In this document: positions 7,533-16,115 of the stretch, piece by piece | Layout of the letters: every line of letters starts with the position of its first letter | How positions within the stretch are numbered: position 1 is the stretch's first letter | Assembly (NCBI RefSeq): GCF_016403105.1 | Contig: NZ_CP046155.1 | Coordinates: 2,695,906 to 2,759,905 of the forward strand | Source: Leptolyngbya sp. BL0902 | GTDB lineage: Bacteria > Cyanobacteriota > Cyanobacteriia > Phormidesmidales > Phormidesmidaceae | Direction of reading: 5' to 3' | Length of the DNA: 64,000 nucleotides | Made by a program: the position numbers and the translations under genes | Notes under the pieces: model-generated | What the model was told of the DNA's origin: nothing | The model's input: the letters and a program-made list of their open reading frames with translations, nothing else | Database searches by the model: none

Positions 7533-9524
7533 ATGAATTTTTTTGAGCAGCAAGACCAAGCCCGTCGCAACACCACCTACCTTGTGTTCCTGTTTGGGTT
7601 GGCGGTGGTGCTGATGATTTTGGCGTTTTATGCCATAGCGGTGGTGACGCTGGTGGGAAATACCAACGGCACCCTGGCCTGGTGGCGGCCAGATTTGCTG
7701 GTGCTGATTGCCCTGGCCACCCTGCTGGTGATTGGGGCAGGCAGTGCCACAAAGATGGTGGCTCTCCGGGAGGGTGGGGCGGGCTTAGCCCGAAGTCTGG
7801 GCGGGCGGGAAGTAACCCCCCAAACCAATGATCCGGGCGAATTGCGGCTGCTGAACGTGGTGGCAGAAATGGCCCTGGCGTCGGGAACGCCCATCCCAGC
7901 GGTGTATCTGTTGGATCATGAATCCAGCATCAATGCCTTTGCCGCCGGATTTTCCCCCGAAACAGCGGTGATTGGCGTCACGAAGGGCTGTCTAGACCAA
8001 CTCAGCCGCGACGAATTGCAGGGGGTGATCGGCCACGAATTTAGCCACATCGTCAACGGCGATATGGGCCTCAACCTTAAGCTGATTGGGCTGTTGCAGG
8101 GGCTCTTGTTAATCCACATCCTGGGCCGATTGATTTTGCGCTATGGCAACTTTGGCTCCGGTCGCCGCAGCGGCAATAGCGACAATAAGGGGATGGCCAT
8201 CCTCTTTGTTGCCGCCCTGGCCATGGCCATCATTGGCAGCATTGGGCTGCTCTGTGGACGGTTGATTAAAAGTGCCGTGTCGCGCCAGCGGGAATTCTTG
8301 GCCGATGCCTCGGCGGTGCAGTTTACCCGCAACCCCGATGGCCTCGCGGGAGCCCTGACCAAGCTGGGGCAACTTTCCGGCGGCTCCAAAATTATGGCTC
8401 CCACCGCCGAGGAAGCCAGCCACCTGTTTTTTGGCGAAGCCCTGCCCGGTGTGGCCATGTTCGGCAGTTGGTTTGCCACCCATCCTCCCCTCCAAGACCG
8501 CATCCGTCGCCTGGGGAAGGTGCCCAATTTTGCCCAAAACTTTGCCCAAAGCGCAGTTTATAACCATCCCTCCACCCTGGCAGAGGGGTTAGTGGTGGGG
8601 TTGACCAACGAAGCCCCCGCTGCGGCCTCCTCCTACGCCCAGGGCCGATCATCTGTGCCACCCTCCCAGATTCCGACCTCCCAGATTCCGACCTCCCAGA
8701 TTCCGACCTCCCAGATTCCGACCTCGCCCCAAGCCTTTATGGCCACCATTGGCACCATCGACAGTCGCCGTTTGGCCCAGGTGCAAGACTTTCTGAAAGA
8801 TCTCGACCCCGCCCTCAAAGCGGCCCTACAACAGCCCGAAGGCGCTAGGGAAGTGGTATTCACCCTACTGTTGGATAGCCAAGCGACGGTGCAAACCCAG
8901 CAGACCCAGGTCATTGCCACCACCTATGGGGAAGACAGCGCCCAGCGGATGATGGATCATCGCCCAGCGGTGCAGGGCATGGACAGCCGCCAAACCCTGC
9001 CCCTGCTGGAGCTTACCGTACCCGCCCTGCGCCAACTGAGCACCGAGGATAAGAAAACCTTTTTCGGCACCCTGCAAGCGTTGATTAAGGCCGACGGTCG
9101 CCTATCGCTGTCGGAGTATGTACTTCAGCTCATTCTGCGGAAACGGCTAACCGAGGCCACCGCCAAGCCCGAAGTCACCAGCCTCGATGCCCTCTGGGCC
9201 GATGCCGTCACCCTGCTCAGCCTCCTGGCCAAACTGGGTCATCCCAAACCGGAAGACGCCTTTTATGCCCTCAAAACGGGCCTGTATCAACTCCCCGGTG
9301 CCAAAAAACAAACCCTTCCCACCGCGCTGCCCGCCGCCAAGATTACCGACCTCAATAAAAGCCTCGCCACCCTAGAACAGGCCACCCCCAAGCTGAAGCA
9401 AGCCATTGTGGATGCCTGCGCCCACACCGTCCTAGCCGACAGCACCGTTACTCCCCAGGAGGCAGAACTGCTGCGGGCCGTGGTGATGGTGTTGGATTGC
9501 CCTGCGCCCCCCTTCCTCACCTAG
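7533..9524 (+). CDS. HtpX-like M48 metalloprotease with C-terminal extension
   Basis: Membrane zinc endopeptidase of family M48, 663 residues. Two N-terminal hydrophobic spans (about 16-40 and 54-70) precede the catalytic domain with the zinc motif H168-EFS-H172 in VIGHEFSHIVNGD, two further spans at about 180-245, and the third ligand in REFLADASAVQFTR near residue 254. THPPLQDRIRRL near 315 is the usual end of the M48 fold. From about residue 380 there is a tandem SQIPT linker and then an extra helical domain of about 270 residues that HtpX lacks. Partner of the upstream lemA. Probably acts in membrane protein quality control. Confidence 0.85.
   Translation: MNFFEQQDQARRNTTYLVFLFGLAVVLMILAFYAIAVVTLVGNTNGTLAWWRPDLLVLIALATLLVIGAGSATKMVALREGGAGLARSLGGREVTPQTNDPGELRLLNVVAEMALASGTPIPAVYLLDHESSINAFAAGFSPETAVIGVTKGCLDQLSRDELQGVIGHEFSHIVNGDMGLNLKLIGLLQGLLLIHILGRLILRYGNFGSGRRSGNSDNKGMAILFVAALAMAIIGSIGLLCGRLIKSAVSRQREFLADASAVQFTRNPDGLAGALTKLGQLSGGSKIMAPTAEEASHLFFGEALPGVAMFGSWFATHPPLQDRIRRLGKVPNFAQNFAQSAVYNHPSTLAEGLVVGLTNEAPAAASSYAQGRSSVPPSQIPTSQIPTSQIPTSQIPTSPQAFMATIGTIDSRRLAQVQDFLKDLDPALKAALQQPEGAREVVFTLLLDSQATVQTQQTQVIATTYGEDSAQRMMDHRPAVQGMDSRQTLPLLELTVPALRQLSTEDKKTFFGTLQALIKADGRLSLSEYVLQLILRKRLTEATAKPEVTSLDALWADAVTLLSLLAKLGHPKPEDAFYALKTGLYQLPGAKKQTLPTALPAAKITDLNKSLATLEQATPKLKQAIVDACAHTVLADSTVTPQEAELLRAVVMVLDCPAPPFLT
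8668..8725 (+). repeat. In-frame 15-bp tandem repeat, about four copies
   Basis: Inside the M48 protease gene, the 15-base unit TCCCAGATTCCGACC repeats about four times without sequence drift, encoding repeated SQIPT. It forms a flexible linker between the protease and its C-terminal domain. The exactness suggests recent slippage expansion. Confidence 0.85.
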
Positions 9525-9675
9525 TCTGGTCGGTGGCCATCGAAAGGGGCAAGCGGTGGTGATTTTCTCCAGGGGCAAACGGCCCTAGAATTAAGTAGCG
9601 TCGGGTAACGTTTGAGCCGTTACCCTCGCCCATGAGCCTCACCCCTTGCCCTCCCGACCCCGTTCTCCTGAACCT

Positions 9676-10557
9676 ATGGCCAGTTCTCCATCTCCCTCTG
9701 CTCCGTCCACGGTGGGGGCTATCCTGCGTCTGCTGCGGTGGGATAAGCCCACGGGTCGGCTGATTTTGATGATCCCAGCCCTGTGGTCGGTGTTTTTGGC
9801 GGCGGCGGGGCAACCGCCTTGGCCCTTGGTGGGGGTGATTGTGCTGGGCACCCTGGCCACCAGCGCGGCGGGGTGCGTGGTCAATGACCTCTGGGATCGC
9901 AATATCGATCCCCAGGTGCAGCGCACGAAAAAGCGGCCCCTAGCCTCCCGTGAGCTATCAGTAGCAGTGGCCGTCGTGGTGCTGGCGGTGTCGCTGCTCT
10001 GCGCCTATGGGCTGTCGCTGTACCTGAATTCCCTGAGCTTCTGGCTCTGTGTGCTGGCGGTGCCGTTTATTTTGCTCTACCCAGCGGCGAAGCGGGTGTT
10101 TCCGGTGCCGCAACTGGTGCTGTCTCTCGCCTGGGGCTTTGCGGTGCTGATTCCCTGGGCGGCGGTAACGGGTGCCCTGCAACTCCCGGCCTGGATTTTG
10201 TGGCTGGCGGTGGTGCTGTGGACGCTGGGCTTTGATACCGTCTACGCCATCCCCGACCGGGAGGATGATCGACGGATTGGCGTTAATTCGGCGGCACTGT
10301 TTTTTGGCGACTATACCCCTAAAGTGGTGAGCCTGTGCTTTTTTGGCACCTGGTTTCTGCTGGTGTGGTTGGGGGCCATTCTCTTCCTGGCTTGGCCCTA
10401 CTGGGTGAGCTTAGCCATCGCCCTGCTGCTGTGGTCGCGCCAGTCCTACCTACTCAGCCGCTACAACCCTCCCCCCCGACTCTACGGCAAAATTTTTCGC
10501 CAGAATGTGCAGCTAGGCTTTATGGTGCTGTTGGGAATGATTTTTGGAAGTTTATAG
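9676..10557 (+). CDS. 4-hydroxybenzoate polyprenyltransferase (UbiA family)
   Basis: Membrane prenyltransferase that joins a polyprenyl chain to 4-hydroxybenzoate, the entry step of cyanobacterial plastoquinone synthesis. The two Asp-rich Mg-diphosphate motifs are visible: NDLWDRNID and the second, DREDD in YAIPDREDDRRIGV. RWDKPTGRLILMIPALWSV is the typical first-helix region. About eight hydrophobic spans follow. Start is ATG 9676 (MASSPSPSAP); a TTG ten codons upstream is less likely. 293 residues, normal for the family. The rhodanese gene begins 59 bases later. Confidence 0.87.
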   Translation: MASSPSPSAPSTVGAILRLLRWDKPTGRLILMIPALWSVFLAAAGQPPWPLVGVIVLGTLATSAAGCVVNDLWDRNIDPQVQRTKKRPLASRELSVAVAVVVLAVSLLCAYGLSLYLNSLSFWLCVLAVPFILLYPAAKRVFPVPQLVLSLAWGFAVLIPWAAVTGALQLPAWILWLAVVLWTLGFDTVYAIPDREDDRRIGVNSAALFFGDYTPKVVSLCFFGTWFLLVWLGAILFLAWPYWVSLAIALLLWSRQSYLLSRYNPPPRLYGKIFRQNVQLGFMVLLGMIFGSL

Positions 10558-10616
10558 GCCAGCCAGGGATAGCTCTCCATTAATCCGCTGTTTTTCTTTG
10601 TTCCTTCTCCTTCACT

Positions 10617-10973
10617 ATGGCGATGTCACCTGAACCCCCTCCCTTCCAGGCCATGTCGGTGGAAACCCTGGCCCAGCGGCTGGCAGCGGGGGATGACCTG
10701 CAACTGATTGACGTGCGCGAACCCGACGAACTGGCCCTCGCCAGCCTGCCCAGATTTGTAAACCTGCCCCTCAGCCAGTTTGGGGTTTGGGGCGATACCA
10801 TCCACAGCCAGCTCGAAGCTGATAAGGAAACCGCCGTCCTCTGCCACCACGGAATGCGATCCGCCCAGATGTGCGCGTGGCTAGCCCAGCAGGGGTTCAC
10901 CAACCTCCACAACATCAGCGGCGGCATTGATGCCTACTCCACCGTGGTAGACCGATCCGTCCCTCGCTATTAA
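10617..10973 (+). CDS. Single-domain rhodanese-like protein
   Basis: Small sulfurtransferase-fold protein of 118 residues. LIDVREPDELALASL is the rhodanese N-terminal signature, and the active-site loop is CHHGMRS, with the catalytic cysteine followed by a six-residue loop. FTNLHNISGGIDAYS ends the domain. Likely handles persulfide or thiosulfate sulfur in the cytoplasm; the substrate cannot be read from sequence. It is followed 12 bases later by a membrane protein gene, so they are probably co-transcribed. Confidence 0.87.
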   Translation: MAMSPEPPPFQAMSVETLAQRLAAGDDLQLIDVREPDELALASLPRFVNLPLSQFGVWGDTIHSQLEADKETAVLCHHGMRSAQMCAWLAQQGFTNLHNISGGIDAYSTVVDRSVPRY

Positions 10974-10985
10974 CGCCTTGCATCC

Positions 10986-11450
10986 ATGACCCCCACCCCC
11001 GACGACACCCCCACGCTGCCCCAAGGCCCCGGCTTTGGGCTTACCTTTCTCTACTACTTTGTGGGCACCGCCCTCGTCACCACGCTGATGGCCACCCAAA
11101 CCCTGGGGATCGGCCTAGAAACGGGCCAGCCCAATCAGTTTGGGCTCCTGTTTGGGGTGATCGGTGGCCTCGTGGGGGCCAGCCTTAACCGCAGTAGCAC
11201 CCTCGCCCTCACCTGCCCCAACCAAAAAACCTTCAGGAAACAGCTCACCAACATCCTGGCCGACATGGGCTACAGCGAAGTCTCGGATGCCCGCGACGAC
11301 GGCATTCTGGTTTACCAACGCACGGGGCTATCGGGCCGTTTTTCCGGCAAAATCTACGTGCTGATCGAGGGAAAAACCGCAAACTTGAGCAGCCGCACCA
11401 GCCACCTCCGCCGCCTCCGCCAACAGCTTGAAAAAGCTGGGATTCGTTAG
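10986..11450 (+). CDS. Two-span membrane protein, unknown function
   Basis: A 154-residue protein with a Pro/Thr-rich N-terminus, two hydrophobic helices (about FGLTFLYYFVGTALVTTLMA and FGLLFGVIGGLVGASLN) and a soluble C-terminal domain of about 90 residues starting near KTFRKQLTNILADMGYSEV and rich in basic residues. I recognise no named family. It follows the rhodanese gene by 12 bases, and its stop abuts the convergent ferredoxin gene with only two bases between. Confidence 0.6.
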   Translation: MTPTPDDTPTLPQGPGFGLTFLYYFVGTALVTTLMATQTLGIGLETGQPNQFGLLFGVIGGLVGASLNRSSTLALTCPNQKTFRKQLTNILADMGYSEVSDARDDGILVYQRTGLSGRFSGKIYVLIEGKTANLSSRTSHLRRLRQQLEKAGIR

Positions 11451-11452
11451 GG

Positions 11453-11857
11453 CTACAAATTTGTGGAAATAGCCTGCACCGGGCAGGTGGGGATGCACTG
11501 CTCACACACAATGCAGCGGCTGCGGTTGAACACCAGCTTAAAACTGGTGGGATCGAGGGTGAGGGCACGGGTGGGGCAAACCCCGGTACACAGACCGCAA
11601 TGGACGCACAGATCCTCATTAATCACAATCTCGCCGCTGGCCACCGACACCTGAATATCCTGGGCCTCCAGCCAGTCGATGCCGTCGTTGAGTTGGTCGA
11701 TATCCCCCGACAGTTCCACCACCAGCGTGCCCACCTGGTTGGGGGCCACCTGGGCGCGGATGATGTTGGCGGCAATATTGAAATCCTTGGCCAGCCGATA
11801 GGTGATCGGCATATGAATCGACCGCTTGGGGAAGGTGAGTTTAACCCGTTTTTTCAT
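11453..11857 (-). CDS. NIL-domain 2[4Fe-4S] ferredoxin
   Basis: A 134-residue fusion of an N-terminal NIL domain (about residues 1-75, the ligand-binding fold first seen in methionine ABC ATPases) and a two-cluster ferredoxin. The cluster motifs are CVHCGLCTGVCP and CIVCEQCIPTCP, eight cysteines in all, enough for two 4Fe-4S clusters. The protein is soluble and presumably moves electrons in sulfur or amino-acid metabolism, but the partner is unknown. ATG at 11857 opens MKKRVKLTFPKR. It is convergent with the preceding gene. Confidence 0.88.
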   Translation of the reverse strand: MKKRVKLTFPKRSIHMPITYRLAKDFNIAANIIRAQVAPNQVGTLVVELSGDIDQLNDGIDWLEAQDIQVSVASGEIVINEDLCVHCGLCTGVCPTRALTLDPTSFKLVFNRSRCIVCEQCIPTCPVQAISTNL

Positions 11858-11934
11858 GGCTGGTAGACTAAATAAGGGCGCGGCCTTGCGGCTGCTACCG
11901 TCTTCACTGTACCGCTAGTTTCTCTCAGATTCCC

Positions 11935-12501
11935 ATGGCCGCAAACGTTCCTTCCTCTGGCAATACCCTGCGTAACCTGGTCGTTGCCCTAGCGGCGATT
12001 CTGCTCACCGTTGCCGTTTTCTTTGGGCTGCGAACCCAGTCGGCTACCCCTTCCCTCGCCACCCTGGCCAAAACCGCCACCCCCTACGAACTAGCCCAAA
12101 CCAACGGCAAGCCCACCCTGCTAGAGTTCTACGCCGATTGGTGTACCAGTTGTCAGGCCATGGCCCCAGAAATGGCCGACCTGCGCCAAACCTACGGCGA
12201 CCGGGTGAATTTCGTCATGCTCAACATCGACAACGACAAATGGCTCCCAGAAATGCTGGAATACCGGGTCGATGGCATCCCCCACTTCGTCTACTTTGAC
12301 CAAGGCAGCACCCCCATCGCCACCGCCATTGGCGAACAGCCCCGCTCCATCCTGGCCGATAACCTGGATGCCCTGATTGCCTCGGCCCCCTTGCCCCATG
12401 CCCAAACCCTAGGCCGCGCCTCGGAAATTGCCACCGATCCCCTCAATCGCCGTGCCGTTATTGATGATCCCCGCGCCCACGGTAGCCAAGTGGTGAACTA
12501 A
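11935..12501 (+). CDS. txlA: Membrane-anchored thioredoxin TxlA/HCF164-like
   Basis: Thioredoxin-like protein anchored in the thylakoid or plasma membrane with its active site outside the cytoplasm. Plant HCF164 and cyanobacterial TxlA support cytochrome b6f and redox transfer to the lumen. One transmembrane span (NLVVALAAILLTVAVFFGL) precedes the thioredoxin domain with the active site ADWCTSCQ (WCxxC) and the cis-proline region GIPHFVYFD. 188 residues, family-typical. Immediately after the stop comes a strong G/C hairpin. Confidence 0.87.
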   Translation: MAANVPSSGNTLRNLVVALAAILLTVAVFFGLRTQSATPSLATLAKTATPYELAQTNGKPTLLEFYADWCTSCQAMAPEMADLRQTYGDRVNFVMLNIDNDKWLPEMLEYRVDGIPHFVYFDQGSTPIATAIGEQPRSILADNLDALIASAPLPHAQTLGRASEIATDPLNRRAVIDDPRAHGSQVVN

Positions 12502-12510
12502 TCCGTAGCT

Positions 12511-12535
12511 CCCCTCTCCCTACTTGGGAGAGGGG
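12511..12535 (+). terminator. Hairpin after txlA, overlapping dispersed repeat
   Basis: Perfect 10-bp stem CCCCTCTCCC / GGGAGAGGGG with a five-base loop begins ten bases after the txlA stop. It lacks a T-run, so it may be a weak terminator or simply part of the dispersed repeat copy at 12522-12554. Confidence 0.45.
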
Positions 12536-12554
12536 TTGGGGGTGAGGGTCAAAC
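12522..12554. repeat. G-rich dispersed repeat, copy 2
   Basis: Nearly identical to 147-179: ACTTGGGAGAGGGG then T/C difference, TGGGGGTGAGGG, then CAAA. The two copies are over 12 kb apart and both lie in intergenic DNA. Confidence 0.65.
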
Positions 12555-12660
12555 CACCGCCCACCCCGATCAGCACCGGACTATCAAGTGATCCCCCTAT
12601 CCTAACGGCCTCGAAATAGCCGATAGTAATAGGAAGGAGTTATGTGCTGGAGGTTACGAA

Positions 12661-13323
12661 ATGGCGATTACCCCCGATTCTGTGCGTGAACTACTGCATT
12701 CCGAGGACTATGGGGATCGCCTGCGGGCGGTGAACCAACTGCGAGAACTCGACCTTGCCGCCGCCTTTGACCTGGCCCAACTCGCCGCCAACGATGGCAA
12801 CGCCCGCGTCCGCTATGCCGCCATCAGCCAACTGGCCAGCCTGGGTCAACAAGACCTCGCTACGGTAGAACCCCTGCTGCTCCGCGCCCTGACTAATGAT
12901 CCCGAACCCGACGTGCAGGCTGCCGCTGCCGACGCCATTGGTGGCCTACAACTCCGCAGCGCCTACGCCGACCTGGCAGCGGTGTACCACAGCACCGGAG
13001 AGTGGCTGGTGCAGTTCAGCATCATTGCCGCCCTGGGCGAACTGGGCGAACCCCAAGCCTTTGCCCTGCTGGAGGAAGCGGTGAAATCCGACAACGATCT
13101 TGTCGTCACCGCCGCCATTGGTGCCCTCGGCGAACTCCAAGACGAGCGGGCCATTCCCCTGCTGCTCTCCTTTACCAACCACCCCGATTGGCAGGTGCGC
13201 CATCGCCTAGTGCAAGCCCTGGCCCAATTTTCTCAGACTGAGGCCCAAACAGCCCTGCAAAGCCTTGCCCAAGACAGTTCGGCCATCGTTGCCGAAGCCG
13301 CCGCCCAGCACCGTAACGGGTAA
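12661..13323 (+). CDS. nblB: NblB-like HEAT-repeat protein
   Basis: A 220-residue all-helical protein built of HEAT or bilin-lyase-type repeats; it matches NblB in length and layout. NblB is needed for phycobilisome breakdown under nutrient starvation or high light. Repeats are seen as VRYAAISQLASLG, VQAAAADAIGGL, EWLVQFSIIAALGELG, VVTAAIGALGELQD and WQVRHRLVQALAQF. CpcE/F-type bilin lyases share the fold, so a lyase role cannot be excluded, but the single-gene context and N-terminus (ITPDSVRELLHSEDYGDRL) favour NblB. A GGAGG site precedes the ATG. Confidence 0.75.
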   Translation: MAITPDSVRELLHSEDYGDRLRAVNQLRELDLAAAFDLAQLAANDGNARVRYAAISQLASLGQQDLATVEPLLLRALTNDPEPDVQAAAADAIGGLQLRSAYADLAAVYHSTGEWLVQFSIIAALGELGEPQAFALLEEAVKSDNDLVVTAAIGALGELQDERAIPLLLSFTNHPDWQVRHRLVQALAQFSQTEAQTALQSLAQDSSAIVAEAAAQHRNG

Positions 13324-13761
13324 GGCTTGGAGCAACGGGTACCAGGTGACGCCATCCCTATTGTAGGCAACGCTTTACAGACTACAAATTCAACCCCGAA
13401 ATTTGCTATGGTAGAGGAGTTGCAGCAATCTAGTTTAGAAGGCGCTAGCGGAATCAGGAGTGGCTCACCTTGGGTAAGGCTTTTACTCACGTGAGGATGT
13501 TACCAAAAAATCAGGGTTAAAGACACAGATAACTTCCTCTTTTCCATTGCCATGCGGCTGACCTTGTCAAATATGTGTTAGAAGCTCTGCTTTTTGCATA
13601 GTTTTACAAGGGTTGACCGAACGACAATCTGGTAAAGGGGCTATCCAAAAAACATTCATTAGGGCTGGCTTTAACAGCCTCTAACCTATCAATAACTTGC
13701 GGTTTCAAGAATTCTTTGGGCTGGATTATTCATTTCTATCAGCATGTTTGTGAGGTGTTGA
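13324..13761. other. Intergenic region upstream of RsbW-like gene (438 bp)
   Basis: No gene is supported on either strand. The stretch is more AT-rich than the flanking genes and contains several short inverted elements, for example ACTCACGTGAG near 13485. It probably holds the promoter and a long leader for the downstream ATPase gene. I could not match it to a known ncRNA. Confidence 0.4.
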
Positions 13762-14211
13762 GTGGTTGCAACTTCTCCGCCCCTGAGTCAGCAGAAGTGG
13801 GGCACGCTGAGCTTTGTTTCTACCCTATATCTACACCCAGTGCTAGATATTTTGGTGGCCGAGGTTCCTAAACAATGGCAGGCCGAAATTCGCTTAGGGC
13901 TGCAAGAAGCCCTGGTTAATGCCGCGAAGCACGGTAATGGCCTTGATCCCAGCAAGCAGGTGTCCGTCAAATACACCGCGACGGGCTCTCACTTTTGGTG
14001 GGTCATTGCCGATCAAGGCCAAGGCTTTTCCCATCCCTGCCCTTGCACCGAGTTTACCTACGACGAATGCAAGTCTCACGTGAGCGATTGTGGTCGAGGA
14101 CTCTACATTCTCCACCAAATCTTTGATCAAGTGAACTGGTGCAGCGGCGGTCGCGAACTTCACCTCAACAAGCGCATCGCGCCCGCCCGCCGTCTGCCCA
14201 TTATTCTCTAA
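13762..14211 (+). CDS. RsbW-type ATP-binding (anti-sigma-like) protein
   Basis: Small HATPase-fold protein of 149 residues, similar to the serine kinases/anti-sigma factors RsbW and SpoIIAB. The N-box is visible as LQEALVNAAKHGNG, the G1 box as VIADQGQGF and the G2-type loop as DCGRGLYILHQIFDQV. Start is GTG 13762, supported by TGAGG seven bases upstream; no ATG fits. In cyanobacteria such proteins may act in partner-switching control of sigma factors or PP2C phosphatases. No anti-sigma antagonist gene is adjacent. Confidence 0.8.
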   Translation: MVATSPPLSQQKWGTLSFVSTLYLHPVLDILVAEVPKQWQAEIRLGLQEALVNAAKHGNGLDPSKQVSVKYTATGSHFWWVIADQGQGFSHPCPCTEFTYDECKSHVSDCGRGLYILHQIFDQVNWCSGGRELHLNKRIAPARRLPIIL

Positions 14212-14270
14212 TCGGCCACGCCTAAGCCTGCCACCCTAGGGTCTTTCCTGCCAGCGCAGCCGAGAAGGGA

Positions 14271-14585
14271 TTAGCTTGCCGACGGTGAATCGGTGCCCTT
14301 GGGCTGGCCGTGGGTAGGACAAGGGGGAGCCGTTACGGTGCGATTTAGCCAGCCTAGGGCCTGTTCTACCCTGGGGATGGCTTCATCGGGTTGTTGGCTC
14401 AGGAGATAGACGAGGGCCGCTGCCAGTTGTTCTTGGGCGCGGACTTGGCGGTTGCGGTTCAGCCGATGCCAATCATTGGGCTGAATGGCCAAACGCTCGG
14501 CTAGCACCTGGGCCAGTTCTAAATCCGACAGGGACTCCAGGGATGAATGGGCCTTGGGAAAGCCGATGGAAGGCGAAAACGTCAT
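14271..14585 (-). CDS. Small conserved cyanobacterial protein (possibly DUF6439)
   Basis: A 104-residue soluble protein, mostly helical: LSDLELAQVLAERLAIQ and AQEQLAAALVYLLSQQPDEA read as amphipathic helices, followed by WLNRTVTAPPCPTHG. It resembles a short cyanobacteria-restricted family (I believe DUF6439, from memory) with no known function. It is convergent with the ATPase gene and divergent from the small coiled-coil protein. Confidence 0.55.
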   Translation of the reverse strand: MTFSPSIGFPKAHSSLESLSDLELAQVLAERLAIQPNDWHRLNRNRQVRAQEQLAAALVYLLSQQPDEAIPRVEQALGWLNRTVTAPPCPTHGQPKGTDSPSAS

Positions 14586-14695
14586 AGTGTCGAACCAATG
14601 GGGTTAACTAGGGTAGACCTTTTTTCCTATTGTGCATGATCATTTGAAATGTAAAGCCGTCCTGAAAGGGCGGGGTCTCAGACCCAGGAGTTTTG

Positions 14696-15109
14696 ATGAA
14701 GTTCGGTTATCGACAGCGGCGCGGCGCGGCTCTCTCAACCACCTCCCAGCGGGGAGCCCTAGGATCGCCGACCCCAGAGCCATCCACCACCCTAGACGAT
14801 CTGAGCACCCAGGCCGATCAGTTGGCAGCCCGCCTCCAGCACCTAAAAACGGGGATCAACAATATTCGCCACCTGCAAAGCCTCATGGCCCCCATCCATT
14901 CTCCCGACTCCCAGCGGCCAACAACAGAGCGAGAAGAGGCCCAAGCTGAGCTAAATCAACTTCAACAGGCGGTGGAGGAGTTTGAGATCACCCTCGCCAG
15001 TCACCTCTTGAGTTGGCAGCAGCTACGGGAACCCTTTTGGCAGGCCATCCGATACGGTGGCCTGGGCCTTGTGGGGGGCTGGGTGCTGCACTGGCTGGTG
15101 CGTGGTTAG
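14696..15109 (+). CDS. Small coiled-coil protein with C-terminal membrane anchor
   Basis: A 137-residue protein with a low-complexity N-terminus, a central coiled-coil region (LDDLSTQADQLAARLQHL and REEAQAELNQLQQAVEEF), and a C-terminal hydrophobic segment YGGLGLVGGWVLHWLVRG that looks like a tail anchor. I do not recognise a family. ATG 14696 is preferred over the TTG one codon upstream. The N-terminal part is G/C-rich and poorly constrained, so the true start could be further downstream. Confidence 0.5.
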   Translation: MKFGYRQRRGAALSTTSQRGALGSPTPEPSTTLDDLSTQADQLAARLQHLKTGINNIRHLQSLMAPIHSPDSQRPTTEREEAQAELNQLQQAVEEFEITLASHLLSWQQLREPFWQAIRYGGLGLVGGWVLHWLVRG

Positions 15110-15316
15110 GGGGCGGGCGGTGCCGTCCGGGGTGAGAGGACGGCTCGATCTCGCGATTGAGGGGGCATTCGCTGCCATGACGGCAGATTTTGGATCCTAA
15201 AACCTCCAGGCAGAATAATAGGTGCAAAAAAATCCTAAAAAATTGCCCAAAAACAGGAAACCTGTTGTTCAGAATCCGTCACCTTCCATGTTAGGATTTA
15301 TAACTGTGGAAAGGAC

Positions 15317-15398
15317 GGGTCGGTGCCCGAGTGGTTAATGGGGGCGGACTGTAAATCCGCTGGCTACGCCTACGCTGGTTCGAATCCAGCCCGGCCCA
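15317..15398 (+). tRNA. trnY-GTA: tRNA-Tyr (GTA)
   Basis: Class II tRNA with a long variable arm. Acceptor stem GGGTCGG pairs with CCGGCCC (one G-T pair). Anticodon stem GCGGA / TCCGC encloses CTGTAAA with anticodon GTA at 15351-15353. The T arm CTGGTTCGAATCCAG is canonical. The 3' CCA is not encoded. A tRNA-Thr follows ten bases later, a pairing seen in other cyanobacteria. Confidence 0.96.
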
Positions 15399-15407
15399 TC
15401 CACACTT

Positions 15408-15479
<72 letters not shown>

Positions 15480-15583
15480 TTCGAGGACAGCCGTATTTTA
15501 GCCGACGGGTGAAATACGTTCTGCTGTCGCTGTTACTCGACAAGCGTTATGTCTAGGCTAGCCGTCGCGTTTTGACTTCTGTC

Positions 15584-16057
15584 ATGGGTTTCTGTCCAAA
15601 GGTCTGTCCCTGTGGCAGCGGGCTTGACTGGCAAGGGTGTTGCGGCCCCTACCTCCTCGGTGAGCGCTACCCAACCACGGCAGAGGCCCTGATGCGGTCG
15701 CGATATACGGCCTTTACCCAGGGGCAGGTTGATTACCTCATCGCTACCCACCACCCTACCCAGCGAACGCCCAACCAGCGCCAGCAGTTGGTTCAGAGTA
15801 TTCAAAACACCACCTGGTTAGGCTTGCGGGTGCTGCAAACCCAGCAGGGTCAGTCTGGGGATCGCCAGGGCCAGGTAGAATTTATCGCCTATTACCAAGA
15901 TCCCCAACCGGGGCAAATCCACGAGCGATCCCGGTTTAGCAAGATGAGAGACCGCTGGTTTTACGTGGATGGGGATCAACTGCCGCCTGTGGTGCCCCGT
16001 CGGAACGATCCCTGCTGGTGTGGCAGCGGCAAACGCTACAAACACTGCCATGGCTAG
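15584..16057 (+). CDS. YchJ-family SEC-C metal-binding protein
   Basis: A 157-residue YchJ (UPF0225) protein with SEC-C zinc motifs at both ends: CPCGSGLDWQGCCG near the N-terminus and CWCGSGKRYKHCHG at the C-terminus. Between them lies an NTF2-like domain with EALMRSRYTAFTQGQVDYL and FSKMRDRWFYVDGD. The function of the family is unknown; the C-terminal motif resembles the SecB- and ribosome-contacting zinc domain of SecA. ATG 15584 is preferred to the TTG four codons upstream. Confidence 0.87.
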   Translation: MGFCPKVCPCGSGLDWQGCCGPYLLGERYPTTAEALMRSRYTAFTQGQVDYLIATHHPTQRTPNQRQQLVQSIQNTTWLGLRVLQTQQGQSGDRQGQVEFIAYYQDPQPGQIHERSRFSKMRDRWFYVDGDQLPPVVPRRNDPCWCGSGKRYKHCHG

Positions 16058-16115
16058 GGCTTGACCGGGCTACCCATCAACCCAGGGCACCAGCCACGGG
16101 GCAGCATGGCCGAGT

